A DNA stretch of 64,000 nucleotides from Choristoneura fumiferana (GCF_025370935.1 NC_133481.1:18837849-18901848), one strand, 5' to 3'; positions 23,085-35,735 are shown, counted from the first letter of the stretch. Translations and numbers: made by a program. Notes: a model not told the origin generated them from the letters alone.

Positions 23085-23713
23085 GTAAGAAAGGTAATGG
23101 GTTATTTTTTATTTGCGTGTTTTTATTTGTCTGTTTTAATACAAATCATAGTATGTGGATGATATATGAATCAGGCACTGATATTATGCGGTTTTCTAAT
23201 AAATGGTCCCAATAATCCATTTACGAATTGTACTTGCCAATAAAAAAAAATGAGTCAAAATTAAACTTTTGGCCAGACACTTTGAATTAAATGTACCGTG
23301 TGACACAGGTATGATTATAAAAATAGTGTGCTTATTCACGGTTGGCTTTCTGTTCGCGCTCACCTTGATGAGATACCACGGATTGGTTCAAAACATGTTG
23401 AACGTACATCGGCTACGAATACATGAGTGACCTGTATGTTAAACCTTATTTTAATAAATAAAACTATCCCTCACCAGATTATTGGGACTGATCGTTAGGA
23501 AGCCGACCGACCATTCAAATGTTTCATTCCAGTTAAGTTCATATAACTAATGTGATATAATGTCAAATATTTCACATAACTAAATTTGTTAAAATTACGA
23601 AATTATTTCATGTTTATGTTTTTGTAATCGCTTCTCTAAATTATCAAAGTTTATTTGACTATGAATGCTAAAAATTATGTTTTAGATTTTAAACCATACT
23701 TTATACATTACAG
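23085..23713. other. Intron, nothing recognised
   Basis: AT-rich, 629 bases; no repeat, open frame with a plausible start, or regulatory motif was seen. Confidence 0.6.
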
Positions 23714-26700
23714 GACGCCAAAGTAGAAGTGGCTCGTCAAGCAAAGGAAATGGAAGAGCAAAAACAGAAAATTGCCAAACTAGACCACTGGTTAGAAACC
23801 ATCGACAACGAGCTTAAAGAATCTACCAAACAATTAGACGTCCTTACTGAAGAGGACATTACACGATATATTGAAGTCTATGAGAGATATATCAGAGAAT
23901 ACGAAGAGTATGAAATTATATTAAAATCGATTACTATAATCGGTAATGATAAATCTAGTCAATCTTTGGAAGATAAATTGAAATTAACACAACAATCGTT
24001 AGTAGAAACGAGAAATCTAGTCACTGTAGAGATAGAACGGTTAAGACAGGTATTGTTGCAGATAAGATCTGTAGCTGAAGTCATTGAGGAAGATATATCT
24101 CAGACAGACAGGACCATTGATTCAACGTCAATGCCTGAAGAAATTGCTTCTCCTAGAGATAGTGATATTGTCAAAGCAGAGGAAAAACAAGAAGTTCCGT
24201 CGTTCAAAGAAAGTCTTCAAAAAGTGAAACAAGAGGTAAAAGAACCAAGTGAAAAGTTACAAAGTGAGAAGAAAGAACCTAGTGAGGAGTTACCCAGTAC
24301 AAAGAGAGAACCTAGTGAAAAATTACTCACTGAAAAGAAAGAACCTAACCTGGAGAAAACTTTCAGTGAAAAGAAAGCACCTAGTCAAGCGGAAGTACCG
24401 ATTGAAAAGACACCTAGTGAAAAGAAGGTTGTGATAGAACATATTGTTGTCAAAGAAGAAAAACCGACGATCACAATTGAGACTCAAACAGGAGAAAGTC
24501 TGAGATCTGAATCGCCATTTGTTACAGATAAATCTATCATGTGCGAGCCCGAGAAAATAATAACTCAGGATGTTTCCATTACTTGTGCTCCACCGCATGA
24601 TGTTGAGATACAAACAAGTGACCCGATATCAGATAAAAAAGAAATTTTAGAAAATATCAAAGTAAGGCAAACCATTGCCGGTGACCATGAAATATTTGAA
24701 ATCGAAAGTAGACCCGTGTTCAGAGATCAAAAGATCGATGAGCAATCGTTGTTCGTTGATGCTAATTATAGAGATGACAAACAAGGTAAAGATTCTCAGC
24801 TTAATATAACGCATAGTCTGCCGCAGTCATTTGAAACTGTCATGGTGGAGCCTGATGAGACAACAACCGAAGTAGTAGTCGATGCCGATGGGACTAAGAG
24901 GATAATTGTCAAAAAAATAAGGAAAACTCTCGTTACGCGTCAGCAAATGGTTCATAGCCATCGTCATACTACACAAATGATTTCAGACGGAAAACAAGAT
25001 CAATCGATTTCGCAAATCACCTTGAAAGAAGATAAGGGATCCAGTTCAACGATGCTTGATGATGGTGGCGTTCAAAGACTTGAATATCAAACTTTCGGCG
25101 GCCAAGTCATTACAGGGCTACCAGGCAGTGAAGTGACAATTCAAGAGTTCACTTCAAGACCTGGCATGGTTGTCAAATTAGAAGAAGGATTGAATCCTGA
25201 AGAAATCCTACAGCTAGCCGAAAGTGATGGTAATACTAGAATACAAACATCGTCTTCAAGCGTGACTGCTGTTGTTCAACAAGTTACTAAGAGAATAGTG
25301 AAAACAAAACGACGAATTATAAGGAGAGTCGTTATTATAGATGGAAAAGAACATGTAACGGAAGAAGTAATAGATGAACCTGATAATGTCGAAGTCTTCG
25401 AAGAACAGATACCGAAAGTATTAATAAGTGTCAAAGACCAAGGTGGTGTGCAATATGAAGAAATAGATGATGATCAGGATCATGATCATAAACCTGCATT
25501 ACCTGATAAGAAAAAAGACGACAAGCATCCAAGAACAAGTCCTAAATCTGATGATGAGCCTAAAGACAGTAGGCCAGATGATGGTGATGACAAACCGCCT
25601 AAAGTATCTGAAGCTACCACAGAACAATTATCTCCAAATCAGCATTTATCGAAAGAATTTATACAAATGGAAGGTCAACAGCAATCACAGTTCACAACGT
25701 CAAGTAAAACAGTCAGACAGTCACAGATTAGAGAAACAACACCTGAACAAACGGTGACAGTTTCTGAAATGTACGAAAGTGTGCCAGAGGGAACACAACC
25801 CCAAGAACTTTACTTCGTTCAAGAACCACACGAGGGCCACACTACTTTAACGACAGAAGGGTACCATCATTCCACTTTCGAAACATCTTCTTCTAATACT
25901 GCTACGATAGTACAAAAAGTGACAAGAAAAATAACCAGAACAAGAAAACGTATTATCAAACATATAGAGATTATTGATGGCAAAGAACATGTTACGGAAG
26001 AAGTAATCGATGAACCCGATGATGTAGAGATTATTGAAGAAGAACCCAAAGTGTCAACACACACCGTTCAAGAACAAGGCGTAAAGACTAAACGTATTAA
26101 AATAATAAGACAAGTTCAAATTATAAATGGCAAAGAACATGTCACAGAGCAAATAGTCGAGGAGCCAGATGACGAATTTACTCCAGATACTACTGTTACA
26201 ACTGAAATAGATGTTAATATTGGACGAATACCTGTTGCTATTCCCGAAGATGAAGAAGTCCCAGAATCTACACATGCTACTAAAGAACAACTTGAGAAAG
26301 TATCTAGTCCTATATTCATTGAAACAAAACAGTCAGTAGAAAAAATAACAAGCCATGACAGAAAATCTAAATCAGCATCGCCGACCAAACGAGTAACCTT
26401 TGTCGACAAATTGATTGAAAGTTCTGCACCTGAAGAAGCGACTAAAGTAATGGAATCAGAACTCAAACAAGACAAAATTGAAATTCGGGAAACATCAGAC
26501 ATTTGTCCTAGAGATGACTCATTACCTGAAATCGACTTAACAAAAGAATTGTCAATACATGGAAAAGAATCTGACTTTGAAATATCTTCCGTTGATATTA
26601 CACAAAAAAATAAGAAAGGAATAGACACACAAGCACAAGATGAAAAACTAGAAGCAATCACTAGAGAAACTAATTCTGTGAAGTCTGAAGTTGGCACAGT

Positions 26701-29700
26701 ACTCGATTTTATTTCAAATGAAAGAGCTCATGCTTTGCATCCTGGTGCAATTCGTGTACCAGTATCACTAAAGATTGACTTGCCAAGTCAAGACCAGTCG
26801 CCACAGTTTGTCAAAATAGAACAAGGTGAATCCGAATCACCCAAACCAATAGTGTCAGAATCGCAAGGCAAACCAATAGCACCTAAAATAGATGACAGTA
26901 AAGTGCAAAATGAACCAGAGTCAGCTAAAGTTATAGAGGGCGAAGTAAAGGAACTACTAGAATCACCCAAAACTATAGAAACTGAGTTGCAAAGCATGTC
27001 AGTATCAACAACAGTAATTGACATTAAGGAGCAAAACAAACCAGAATATCTTCAACAAGTTGAAACAAAAACAGACTCATCTAATGTTGTAGAATCTGAA
27101 TTACAGCTACTGTCAGAATCGCCTAAAATTGGCGGATCAGTTACTGATTTTATTTTGAACGAGAGAGCTCAAGCTTTACACCCAGACGCAAGTCATATAC
27201 CAAAAGCTGAACAAGCTGTACAAAGTTTATCAGAATCACCTAATGTTGTTGAAGCTAAAGTAAAGATACAACCAGAACCAATTAAACCTGGGGAAACTGA
27301 GTTGCAAAGTAAACCAGAATCGCCTAAAGTTGTACAGAGTGAATTACAGAAACAATCAAAATCACCTAAACCTGACGAAACTAAGTTGCAGAGCAAGTCA
27401 GGGTCACCTAAATCTGTTGAAGTTGAATTGAAAAAACAACCAGCATTACCCAAACCTGACGAAACTGAGTTGAAAAGCAAACCAGAACCACCTAAAGTTG
27501 CAGAAGGTGGATCGAAGAAACTACCAAAATCGCCTAGACCTGACGAAACTCGGTTGCAGAGCAAGTCAATATCACCAAAATCTGTTGAAGATGAATTGAA
27601 CAAACCAAAATCACCTAAACTTAGCGAAACTGAGTTGCCAAGCAAACCAATATTACCCAAATTTGACGAAACGGAGTTGCAAAGTAAACCAGAATCTCTT
27701 CAACAAGTTGAAACAACGTTCTCAGGCATAGCAGACTCACCTAAGATTGAAGAATCTGAATTACAGCTACTATCAGAATCATCTAAAATTGGCACATCAG
27801 TTACTGATTTCATTTTAAACGAGAAAGCTCAAGCTTTACAGCCAGATGCAAGTCTCAAACCAAAAGCTGTGCAAACTGTACAAAGTAAACCAGAATCACC
27901 TGATGTTGTAGATACTAAAATAAAGAAACAACCAGAATCGTTTAAACCTGAGGAAACTAAGCTGCAAAGCAAACCAGAATTACCAAAATTTGTAGAAGGT
28001 GAAATGAAGAAACAACCAAAATCACCTAAATCTGATGAACCTGAGTTGCTAAGCAAGACAGAATCACCTAAATCTGTTGAAGATAAATTGAAAAAACAAC
28101 AAGAATTACTTAAACTTGACAAAACTGAATTGCAAAGCAAACCAGAATCTCCCAAAGTTGACGAGACTGACATGCCAAGCAAGTTAGAGTCACCTAAGGA
28201 TATCAATACTAAAGAACAAAGCAAACCAGAATCTCCTCAACAAATTGAAACCCAGATAACAAGCAAACCAGTCTCATCTGTGGTTAGTGTATCAGTTACT
28301 GATTTTATTTCAAACGAGAGAGCTCATGCTTTACATCCAGAAGCAGAACACCGGCCAGAATCTCCAAAAGCCGAAAATACTATATTACCAAGCGTACCAA
28401 AATTACATTCAGACAAGATTACAGTTGATGAGTCTCGAACACTAGATACTGTTGCTGTTGAAGCGCTTGCAGGAAAAGAGAAATTTGTTACTTTACCTGA
28501 AACTGTCAGTAAAACCAATACGACAGAATCTGCGAGTATACTTCAAACTAAAGAAGTCCTACCATTAGATGCACTTGAGCCTTCCGACGCTTCATTTGAA
28601 ATTGAGCCCGAAAAAGAACAATCTAAGCTAGAAAATTTACCTGCTGAAACTATAAAAGATGTTGTTCCTGAATACCCACAAGCAACAAAAACCAGTGAAA
28701 TAACTACTGTGGCACATATAATTGAGCGAACAGAACCTATTATCGTACAACAAGTACAAATTAAGGATCAAAAATTATTAGACCAAGTTAAGATCAGTTC
28801 ACCGTCACAAAAAGACGTAGTTGACATAACGCAAGAACTTTTAAGTTTGGAAGGAACTATTCAAGAACCTAGAGATACAAAAGAAATACCACTAACAAAG
28901 GAATCAAAGACAGAGACAGTGGAAATAAAAGATACTCTGATTGAAAAGAAAGTGCATAAAGTTAAAGAAAAACTTATTTCGGCACAATCACCTATAAAAG
29001 TGAAGCCTATTGAGATTGGAACCATTATTACTGAAACTGCCACAACACTCCCGTTAGCCTCAGAAGTTTCTTATGTACAACAAGACCAGAAACTACACGA
29101 TATTCGTGATCAAGAGACAGTTGCTACTGGTATTGATATTCATAGAAATCTAGAAGATCAAGCTTTGTTAATGCCTAGTGAAAAATTAGATATAATATCC
29201 AAAAAACCAGAGAAGTATGACATCAATCTACTTCTTGAATCAGAGCGTCATGACACTCGTGTAAGAGAATTAAAGCCAACAATGGGTGTTCAAAGCGATA
29301 TTGCCAGTAATGCAAGCGAACAAGCCAAACCGTTACAAACTGTTGATATTTCTATGTCACTTTCAAAGATAGATTCTAAGAAAAATGAGCCTAAAGTACA
29401 ATTTGACCTCAAATTTGAAGGGTTTGATACGAAACAATCGGTCATAGTTAAAAAGAATATCGATGTTAATCTACCCAGTGATATCAAGGTTACCGAAGAA
29501 CATCCTAAAATCGCAATAGCTGAAGAAAAATCTTTTGATGAACCAGTAGTGATTGTGACTAAAGAACCTTCTCCATCACCTGTTAAAGAAGAAATAATTG
29601 TTGTAAAAGAACCTACTCCTGAGCCTGTTACAGAGGATAAATTTCTAGAAGATACTAAAGAAACAGAAATAGTCGCCGAAGTTAAGATTGAAAAAATAGA

Positions 29701-32700
29701 TCAAGATTCAAGCGAGACACCTGATTCATCGAGATCGAAAAAGAGCAAAAAGAAAAAGAAACCCAAGCCTACACCAGAGGGTAGTTTGGATGAGTCTATA
29801 AAATCAGACTTGCCTTTTGAATTGCCTACTGAAACTGATAAGAGTGTCTTAGAAACAGACAGCTCCTCTTTAAGTCACTATGTTGAACTACCTACATCAC
29901 CACCCTTAGAATCGCCTAAACCATCTGAAGATATTTTAGAACCTAAAGTAGAATCATTAGAACCAGACTCATTTGTGGAATCTGATAGAACTACTGAAGA
30001 GAAGGGGTATGAAGCCGAAGAGATCTCTCAAGGACCAACACCTGTGCCTAGAAAAAGGCAAAAGAAACGCAAACCTCATGGTATTAGTGAAGAAACTACT
30101 TACCCGAAAGAAAGCACTGCTGATTCTGAAGATACGTCCGTGTCATCTCCAGTAGAAATAGTAGAACCTGTACAAGAAAAGAAAGGTAAAAAGAAGAAGG
30201 GTAAGAAAAAGCCACCATCTGAACCGGAAGTACCACAGGAGCCCGAATTCATTGAAGAACAAAAACCCGAAAGTCCTAAGATCGGAAATGAAAATGTAGA
30301 ATCGCCTAAAGACGAATCTTACCATACAATGAGTGAAACATCTGACATTAGTACAGTTAAAATCGTTGAAGAATGTGTTCAAAGTAGTCCAGAAACTTTA
30401 CAAAAAGATGTAACGACTACTGTAACCTTTACTGTACCAGTAGTTGAACAAATCCCTACTCAAGAATATTCTGTGCAAACTTCGCCTGAACTAACTGAAT
30501 TTATTAAAGAGAACAAGGAGGAGTTGAAACTAGAGACAGTTGCAATAGAATTGCAAACATCTCCAACACCTGTTACTGAAACTGTAGCACAAACAACACC
30601 CAGGGAAGAAAAAGAGGTTGATACTCAAACTGTTGAAGAAATAATTACAGTTGCTGAAAAAACACCCGTTATTGATACGGAAATACAAACAAGTAGAACG
30701 GAATCACCGGAAAAGGTGATTCAGTCCGAAGCGACAACTCAAGTAGTGTCTCATGATATTGTTACTCCGGAAGAAAAGTTCTCACAAACTTCATCACCTT
30801 TAGAAGAACCGAAAGAAAAAGAGAAATCGGAGGCTCCTGAAATTATAGTAGAATGTAAAGAAATACAAACATCACCAGTACCTCAAATACAAACAGATGA
30901 AAAGAGCACTGAAATGTTGATTGAAACTGTTGAAACTGACATTCAAACATCTCAAGAAATTACTGACCAGGAAACGAGTACTACACCAGTAAAAGAAATA
31001 GAAGTAATCGAAATTAGCATACAGACTCCAGATATTCCTGTTGTAAGTACATTTACTCAGTCTGATGAACCACAAGAGGAAATGCCAGTTGAGGAGAAAT
31101 CCGAAGTGATAGCACCTGCTCCTCCAAAACCAGAAGTTGCTGATGTCAGTCAACAAACATCTCCTAGAACACCAGAACATCTCAAAATGGAATCAGTACA
31201 AGAGGAAACGGTTCCTGCTTTAGATCTTAAGAAGCTCACGACAGCTGATAGTACTCAACAGACTACTCCTAGGGAACCCGAACATCCTCAAGTTAAAGTA
31301 CCTGTAACACCCAGACCAGTTGATCTGGATATAAGTAAAAGAGATATAGTAACTATTGACAATACACAGCAGACATCGCCAAGAGTGTATTCCGAAGATT
31401 CCATATCTACTTCTACTGATGAACCATATGAAATTCACCTACGAGCACAAGTAACTATCCCCGAGGCGACGAATGATTTCCTTGATAACGAACGCCAAAT
31501 GGAAGCACCACAGTCTATAATTGGGGAAAGACAGAAACAAAAGAAGAAAAAACATAAAAGAAAAATGGAGTCACCACTGGCGCAAACACCAGAAAGTTTA
31601 TCAGATCCTATTACAACAGAGTTGCTTATGTCGGTAACTCCTACAAGCGAAGATTATTCCAGTAAAGATACTTCATCTATAGACGAGGGTATTTCTCAAC
31701 TTGCTAGCCCTGTATCACCTGACCGGCAAGAGACATTTGCTCCTCATAAACTTACTTACTCTGATGTTGTTCAACGTTCAAAATCTAAATCGCCTTCTCC
31801 GTCTAAATCTGTTGACTTCTCTCGAAAGTCTGAGAAAGCAAGGCTGCATGATGCTTTAGAAAAAAGAACTCAGTCCTTAGCAGAGTCTCCTAGACATGTC
31901 CCTGATGACTCTATGACAGTAGCTGTATTAGATCCATCAGTAGAAAAATCCTATGATGCAGTCATTCATAAGGAGCTAGATCATTTAAAGAAGGCCATTA
32001 CTAAACATGATCCAACAAAAACTGAAAGGAGTGTTGTAGTTATCATTGAAACAATTTCTGTTTGGTTAGAAGAAATTCAATACCGAATCCAAAAAGAAAC
32101 TATAACCAACGGTAAATCAGTTAATGAAGATCAGCGTCTAGATTCGTTGCATAGTTATATTCGACGTCTGAAAGAAATCACTGAGATAACTGAAGTGAAT
32201 GAGGAAATTATCACTTTGATTGAGATGTTAACACGCCAAGCGGACGCTGTTAGTACGTTGAATAGCCAAAGTCCACTCACAGTAAAAGAAGTTGAAAAAG
32301 ACTGGATCAAATTTTTAAACGACACGGACAAATTACAAGAATCAGTGGAAAAAGTAAAGTCTAATTTGGATGATATTATTTTAGCTGATATTCCAACACA
32401 ACAAAAACTAGAAAAGCTTGACAAATTAGAAAACATTAATTTAACGAACTCTGATGCAGTTACAAAGATGTTTAGACGCTATCGCATTCTTGTTGAAACT
32501 AATCCAAAGAGAGAATGTCCAGCTAACCTGTACACTTGTGATGATGACACCAAGCAAGTAGAAAATTCCATAAACACTGAACGTGATCGAATTCTTCAAT
32601 TATCAGCGCTAGCAGAAGAATATGAACAAACTTTACAAGACTTTGGTCAAATTACTGATGTGGCAGAAGCTTTAGTTGATGGAAAGATAATTGTATCAGA

Positions 32701-34102
32701 TTTGGAACATTTGCACGAAGAAATCCAAAAACACAGAAAATTCTTCGTTAACTTAAGCCACTGTCGAGCAATCTTAGAGTCTCTCGAAGATAATCTGGAC
32801 AATGAAACTAGGTCCAAATACTCATCATTACACAACTCCCTTCACGATCGGGCTACGGCCATCATAGATAGAGCAGCCGGTCGCGCCCAACAAATGACAC
32901 TAGCTGCTTCCAGATGGACCACGTTGGAACAAGGCATGAAGGACGAACAGCAGTGGCTTAGAGTAGCTCAACAGAGGGTCCCTGATCTTACTAACGTCAC
33001 TTCTATCGACCATGAGCAATATATCAACCTGTACCAGTCTGTCAGCTTGGATGTATCACATCATCATGCTAAAATCTTACGCCTCTTATCAATAACTGAG
33101 GGTCTTCAAAGTCTTATAGTCTGCTCGGGCTTGGAATCAGAGTGTTCCCAGGCGCTAGATACGTTACTCAGACTACAAGAAGACGTAGATTCCAGGCTTA
33201 TTCGCCTGACAGCATTCAAGGAGAATTGGATGACGTACGACTACATCATAGAAAGGATTGAAAACTGGATGAAGATTGCTAATAGGGAACTCGAACATAT
33301 TACTCCTGAGAACATAACCACGACAGGTAACCTACGACGTTTCTGGGAGCTAAAGGCTCAGCACGAAGTTCACAACAATCTAAGGAACGAATCTGGAGTT
33401 CAGTTTGAAAAAGCTTTGGAAATATTACCGATATCTGATGAGATGGTTCAACGGCAGTTCTTCTTAAAGATAGAAGATGAATGGCGAGAGCTGGCTGGTA
33501 AAATAGACAGCTTACATTCTTCAGCTATCCAGAGTATTTCTGATCGCGACGTATCTTCAGGGGAGAAATTGAACATCCTAGAAGATGAAATTAGAGAGCT
33601 ACGTGCCACACTGGACAGCTTAAAAACTGTTATAAAAAGCGAAGATGAGTTGAATCTTTACATCGAGCGACTTCAAGTGATGACTGGACGAGTCGATAGG
33701 ATTCAAAACGAGCTTGGCAGATTAAGTTTGCTGCCCACTGCCGAATCGGACCGTTTGGGCGCTCTGCTATCGCAATCGCGTAACCTAGACGACCAGATAG
33801 CTGAAGAACTAGAACGCAGTATGTTATTAAAGGAGAAGATAGTCCAGGTGCAAGCTGGTATCACACGCTGTCAGAAGAGCCAGCGCCGCGCTCGGCTAAC
33901 TATTGAAGAATGCGAGGCAGCGGAGCGTCTTGGCAGTGATGTTGTCGAGCGGGCGTCGGAAACTTGTGAGCGATTGCTTGAAGACCTGGCAGCGCAGTGG
34001 AGGGACATAAGGGCGCTTAACCAGGCGCTTCATACCCTGCCCACCTGTCTACGTGTGTCTGTCTCACTTACGGATTTGGAGAGGGACATCAATGGATTAC
34101 AG
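23714..34102 (+). CDS. Msp300: Msp300 giant exon 2: helix, long disordered insert, spectrin rod
   Basis: Acceptor 'tacattacag' ends at 23713 and donor 'gtaagc' starts at 34103; 3,463 codons without a stop, phase 0 at both ends. Residues 1-135 are helical (DAKVEVARQAKEMEEQKQKI; WLETIDNELKEST). Residues about 140-2740 are disordered and acidic, containing KEPSEKL repeats (24225-24432), three IIDGKEHVTEEVIDEP-type repeats (25264-26180), four TDFI.NERA repeats and KPESPK tandem units (26694-28350), lysine clusters near 29735, 30050, 30185 and 31540, and QTSP repeats (30470-31390). From about 31940 (residue 2740) to the end it is spectrin rod, for example WLEEIQYRIQKE and EQGMKDEQQWLRVAQQ. The disordered part may serve as spacer and docking surface; this is inference. 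Confidence 0.92.
24225..24432 (+). repeat. Protein-level KEPSEKL tandem repeats
   Basis: About six units of 11-15 residues follow each other: VKEPSEKLQSEK, KEPSEELPSTK, REPSEKLLTEK, KEPNLEKTFSEK, KAPSQAEVPIEK and TPSEKK. The unit is lysine- and glutamate-rich with a central proline-serine. Confidence 0.85.
25264..26180 (+). repeat. Three protein-level repeats around DGKEHVTEEVIDEPD
   Basis: The first (about 25270-25420) and second (about 25909-26050) copies share an order: VTKRIVKTKRRIIRRV or VTRKITRTRKRIIKHI, then IIDGKEHVTEEVIDEPD, then acidic residues. A third shorter copy (about 26077-26178) reads KRIKIIRQVQIINGKEHVTE. A distant relative (DADGTKRIIVKKIRKTLVTR) lies at about 24885. Each is a basic helix-like stretch followed by an acidic one. 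Confidence 0.9.
26694..28350 (+). repeat. TDFI.NERA repeats and KPESPK tandem units
   Basis: Four copies of a 20-residue block occur: VLDFISNERAHALHPG, VTDFILNERAQALHPD, VTDFILNEKAQALQPD and VTDFISNERAHALHPE (starting about 26700, 27139, 27799 and 28294). Between them run short units of the type LQSKPESPKV..SELKKQ and PKPDETEL, with roughly 14-16 residues per unit. A remnant NDFLDNERQ lies at about 31471. The DNA is similar enough between units to suggest expansion by duplication. Confidence 0.9.
30470..31390 (+). repeat. QTS/QTSP short motif array
   Basis: About a dozen short motifs occur: VQTSPEL, LQTSPTP, QTTPREE, IQTSRTE, SQTSSP, IQTSPVP, IQTSQEI, IQTPDIP, QQTSPRTPEH, QQTTPREPEH and QQTSPRV. 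Earlier relatives are ETQTGES and IQTSDPIS near 24480 and 24605. All lie in acidic, disordered context. Confidence 0.88.
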
Positions 34103-34122
34103 GTAAGCTAATACTACAATTA

Positions 34123-34267
34123 GAGCCTGTATTTCACCGCTCATTGATAAATTTTATTTGGCAGATATATGAGATGTTGTCTCGATTTATTCTGACAAAA
34201 CAAACAGAGACGGCATCAAAGATACCTCTGTCATATAAAATTTATCAATCAGTGTTGAAACAGGCCC
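34123..34267. mobile_element. Palindromic MITE, TTA family, copy 1
   Basis: The 145-base element starts 'gagcctgtatttcaccgctc' and ends with the complementary arm; TTA flanks both sides (34120-34122 and 34268-34270). It lies 20 bases after the donor of giant exon 2. Its arms match those of the copies at 34813 and 55621. The TTA duplication is typical of PIF/Harbinger-type transposition, which is an inference. Confidence 0.85.
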
Positions 34268-34544
34268 TTAAACAAGTATTTTTTTCTGTATCCCACTGCC
34301 GAAATCCCAAGGTTCAAATTTGATGGCCTAGTTTCGATAATCTTTGCTCAAGATCTTGTCTACTTTTATATTGAACTAGCTTTAACCCCCTTAGAAATGT
34401 AAAAATAAGGGTAGCTGCTTTTGCCGAATTTTTGAATCTCCTATGATACACCCCTATGATCTTCAAGAAATATGTCTGCCAAAAAATATCTAGCTAGTGT
34501 GGTTTATTCTGTATGTTAGTAACATAACCTTCATTATCTGCCAG

Positions 34545-34745
34545 GAAACTCACGCGCAACTGGAAGCCGATGCTAGCGAGCTGAGTGCCCGTCTGCGCTC
34601 CAAAGTCCAACTGTGGCGGCGCTTCGAGCGACAGCTGGAGCTCGTGCAGGGCGCTGTGCGAGAGGCAGACTACATGGCCGAGTTGCTGACTGTCCAGGGC
34701 CAAGTCGACTACGATCGTCTGCTGAAGGCAACTGAGAAGCTTGAG
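34545..34745 (+). CDS. Msp300: Msp300 exon: spectrin repeat
   Basis: Acceptor 'ttatctgccag' ends at 34544 and donor 'gttggt' (weak at +3) starts at 34746. It is 67 codons, phase 0 at both ends. ETHAQLEADASELSARLRSK ... QLELVQGAVREADYMAELL is a helix with tryptophan in the usual position (QLWRRFERQ). Confidence 0.88.
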
Positions 34746-34812
34746 GTTGGTTCATTTGGTTATGGACCAGTTGATTATTAAAACAGGCACAAAACTGTGA
34801 AGAAAACACTAA

Positions 34813-34953
34813 GGGGCTGTTTCACCACCCATTGATTAGTGTTAACTGACGGTTAAATGTGATGCCGTCTACATCTATTTGAACAAAACAAATAGAGACG
34901 GCATCACATTTAACCGTCAGTTAACACTAATCAAGGGGTGGTGAAACAGCCCC
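34813..34953. mobile_element. Palindromic MITE, TTA/TAA family, copy 2 (near-perfect)
   Basis: The arms 'ggggctgtttcaccacccat' and its complement pair over about 60 bases each with almost no mismatch; TAA flanks both ends (34810-34812 and 34954-34956). It is the best-preserved copy, hence probably the youngest. Confidence 0.92.
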
Positions 34954-35138
34954 TAAGACTATTTCCTTATTTACTGAAAATCAGCACTGGGGTGTTTTAA
35001 CGATTCAGCATCATGCTGACACACTATCCTTCGTATTGACGATTTTTTGTTGTGTCTTGTGTTGTATTTTCTTGTAAATGATTTCTTTTTTTTTAACTAG
35101 GTATGTATGGTTTTTGGAAAAAATCCAGTGGTCCGTGT

Positions 35139-35272
35139 TCAAAATCGAAAGTCAAAGTCAAAATATCTTTATTCAATTTAGGCTATAACAAGCACTTATG
35201 AATGTCAAAAAATCTACTACCGGTTCGGAAAAAACCTCTGTTGAGAAGAATCCGGCAAGAAACTCAACGAGG
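35139..35272 (+). mobile_element. Lepidopteran dispersed element fragment
   Basis: It contains 'gtcaaagtcaaaatatcttt' and then 'ctaccggttcggaaaaaac' and 'ggcaagaaactcaacg'. I recognise this composite as a very common lepidopteran repeat. A reverse-complement end fragment ('actttgactttgactttgat') lies at about 59995-60015. Confidence 0.7.
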
Positions 35273-35556
35273 TATATTTTTTTAAACAGATTTATTAAAT
35301 GATGTCTATACATCACAAGTATTTAACACAACTTTATTTTTAAGAAAGATGAGATTTGTGTGTGCATTTATGATGTCAACAAACATATTGAGGGTTATTT
35401 TTAAAGCACCAATTGTTTTATGTCATCATTTTTAACCGACTTCAAAAAAGCAGGAGGTTTTATGTTCCAATGTTTGTATTTTCTATAGCCATTTTATAAA
35501 TCACTTATGCAATCACGAGCTGTCGCAGATTCTTCTAACCTTTTCTCCATCTGCAG

Positions 35557-35735
35557 ACGCTGAGCGAATCTCTCTCCCGTCGCAACGGCGAGCTGGTCGG
35601 CGAGCTGCGAGCTGCCGCGGCGCCGCTCGCCGCCAGCACCGAGCCGGCCGTCGCGGCCAAGATGCAGAGGGAGCTCGACGACGCCGCCGCTGCGTACGAG
35701 CACACGTGCCGGAACCTCACGCAACTGTGCGACAA
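35557..35735 (+). CDS. Msp300: Msp300 exon: spectrin repeat (intact member of a tandem set)
   Basis: Acceptor 'ctccatctgcag' ends at 35556 and donor 'gtaagc' starts at 35736. It starts phase 0 and ends with two codon bases, which the G at 36421 completes (lysine). The product TLSESLSRRNGELVGELRAA ... YEHTCRNLTQLCDK is a spectrin helix pair. Two decayed partial copies of this exon follow within 300 bases. Confidence 0.88.
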
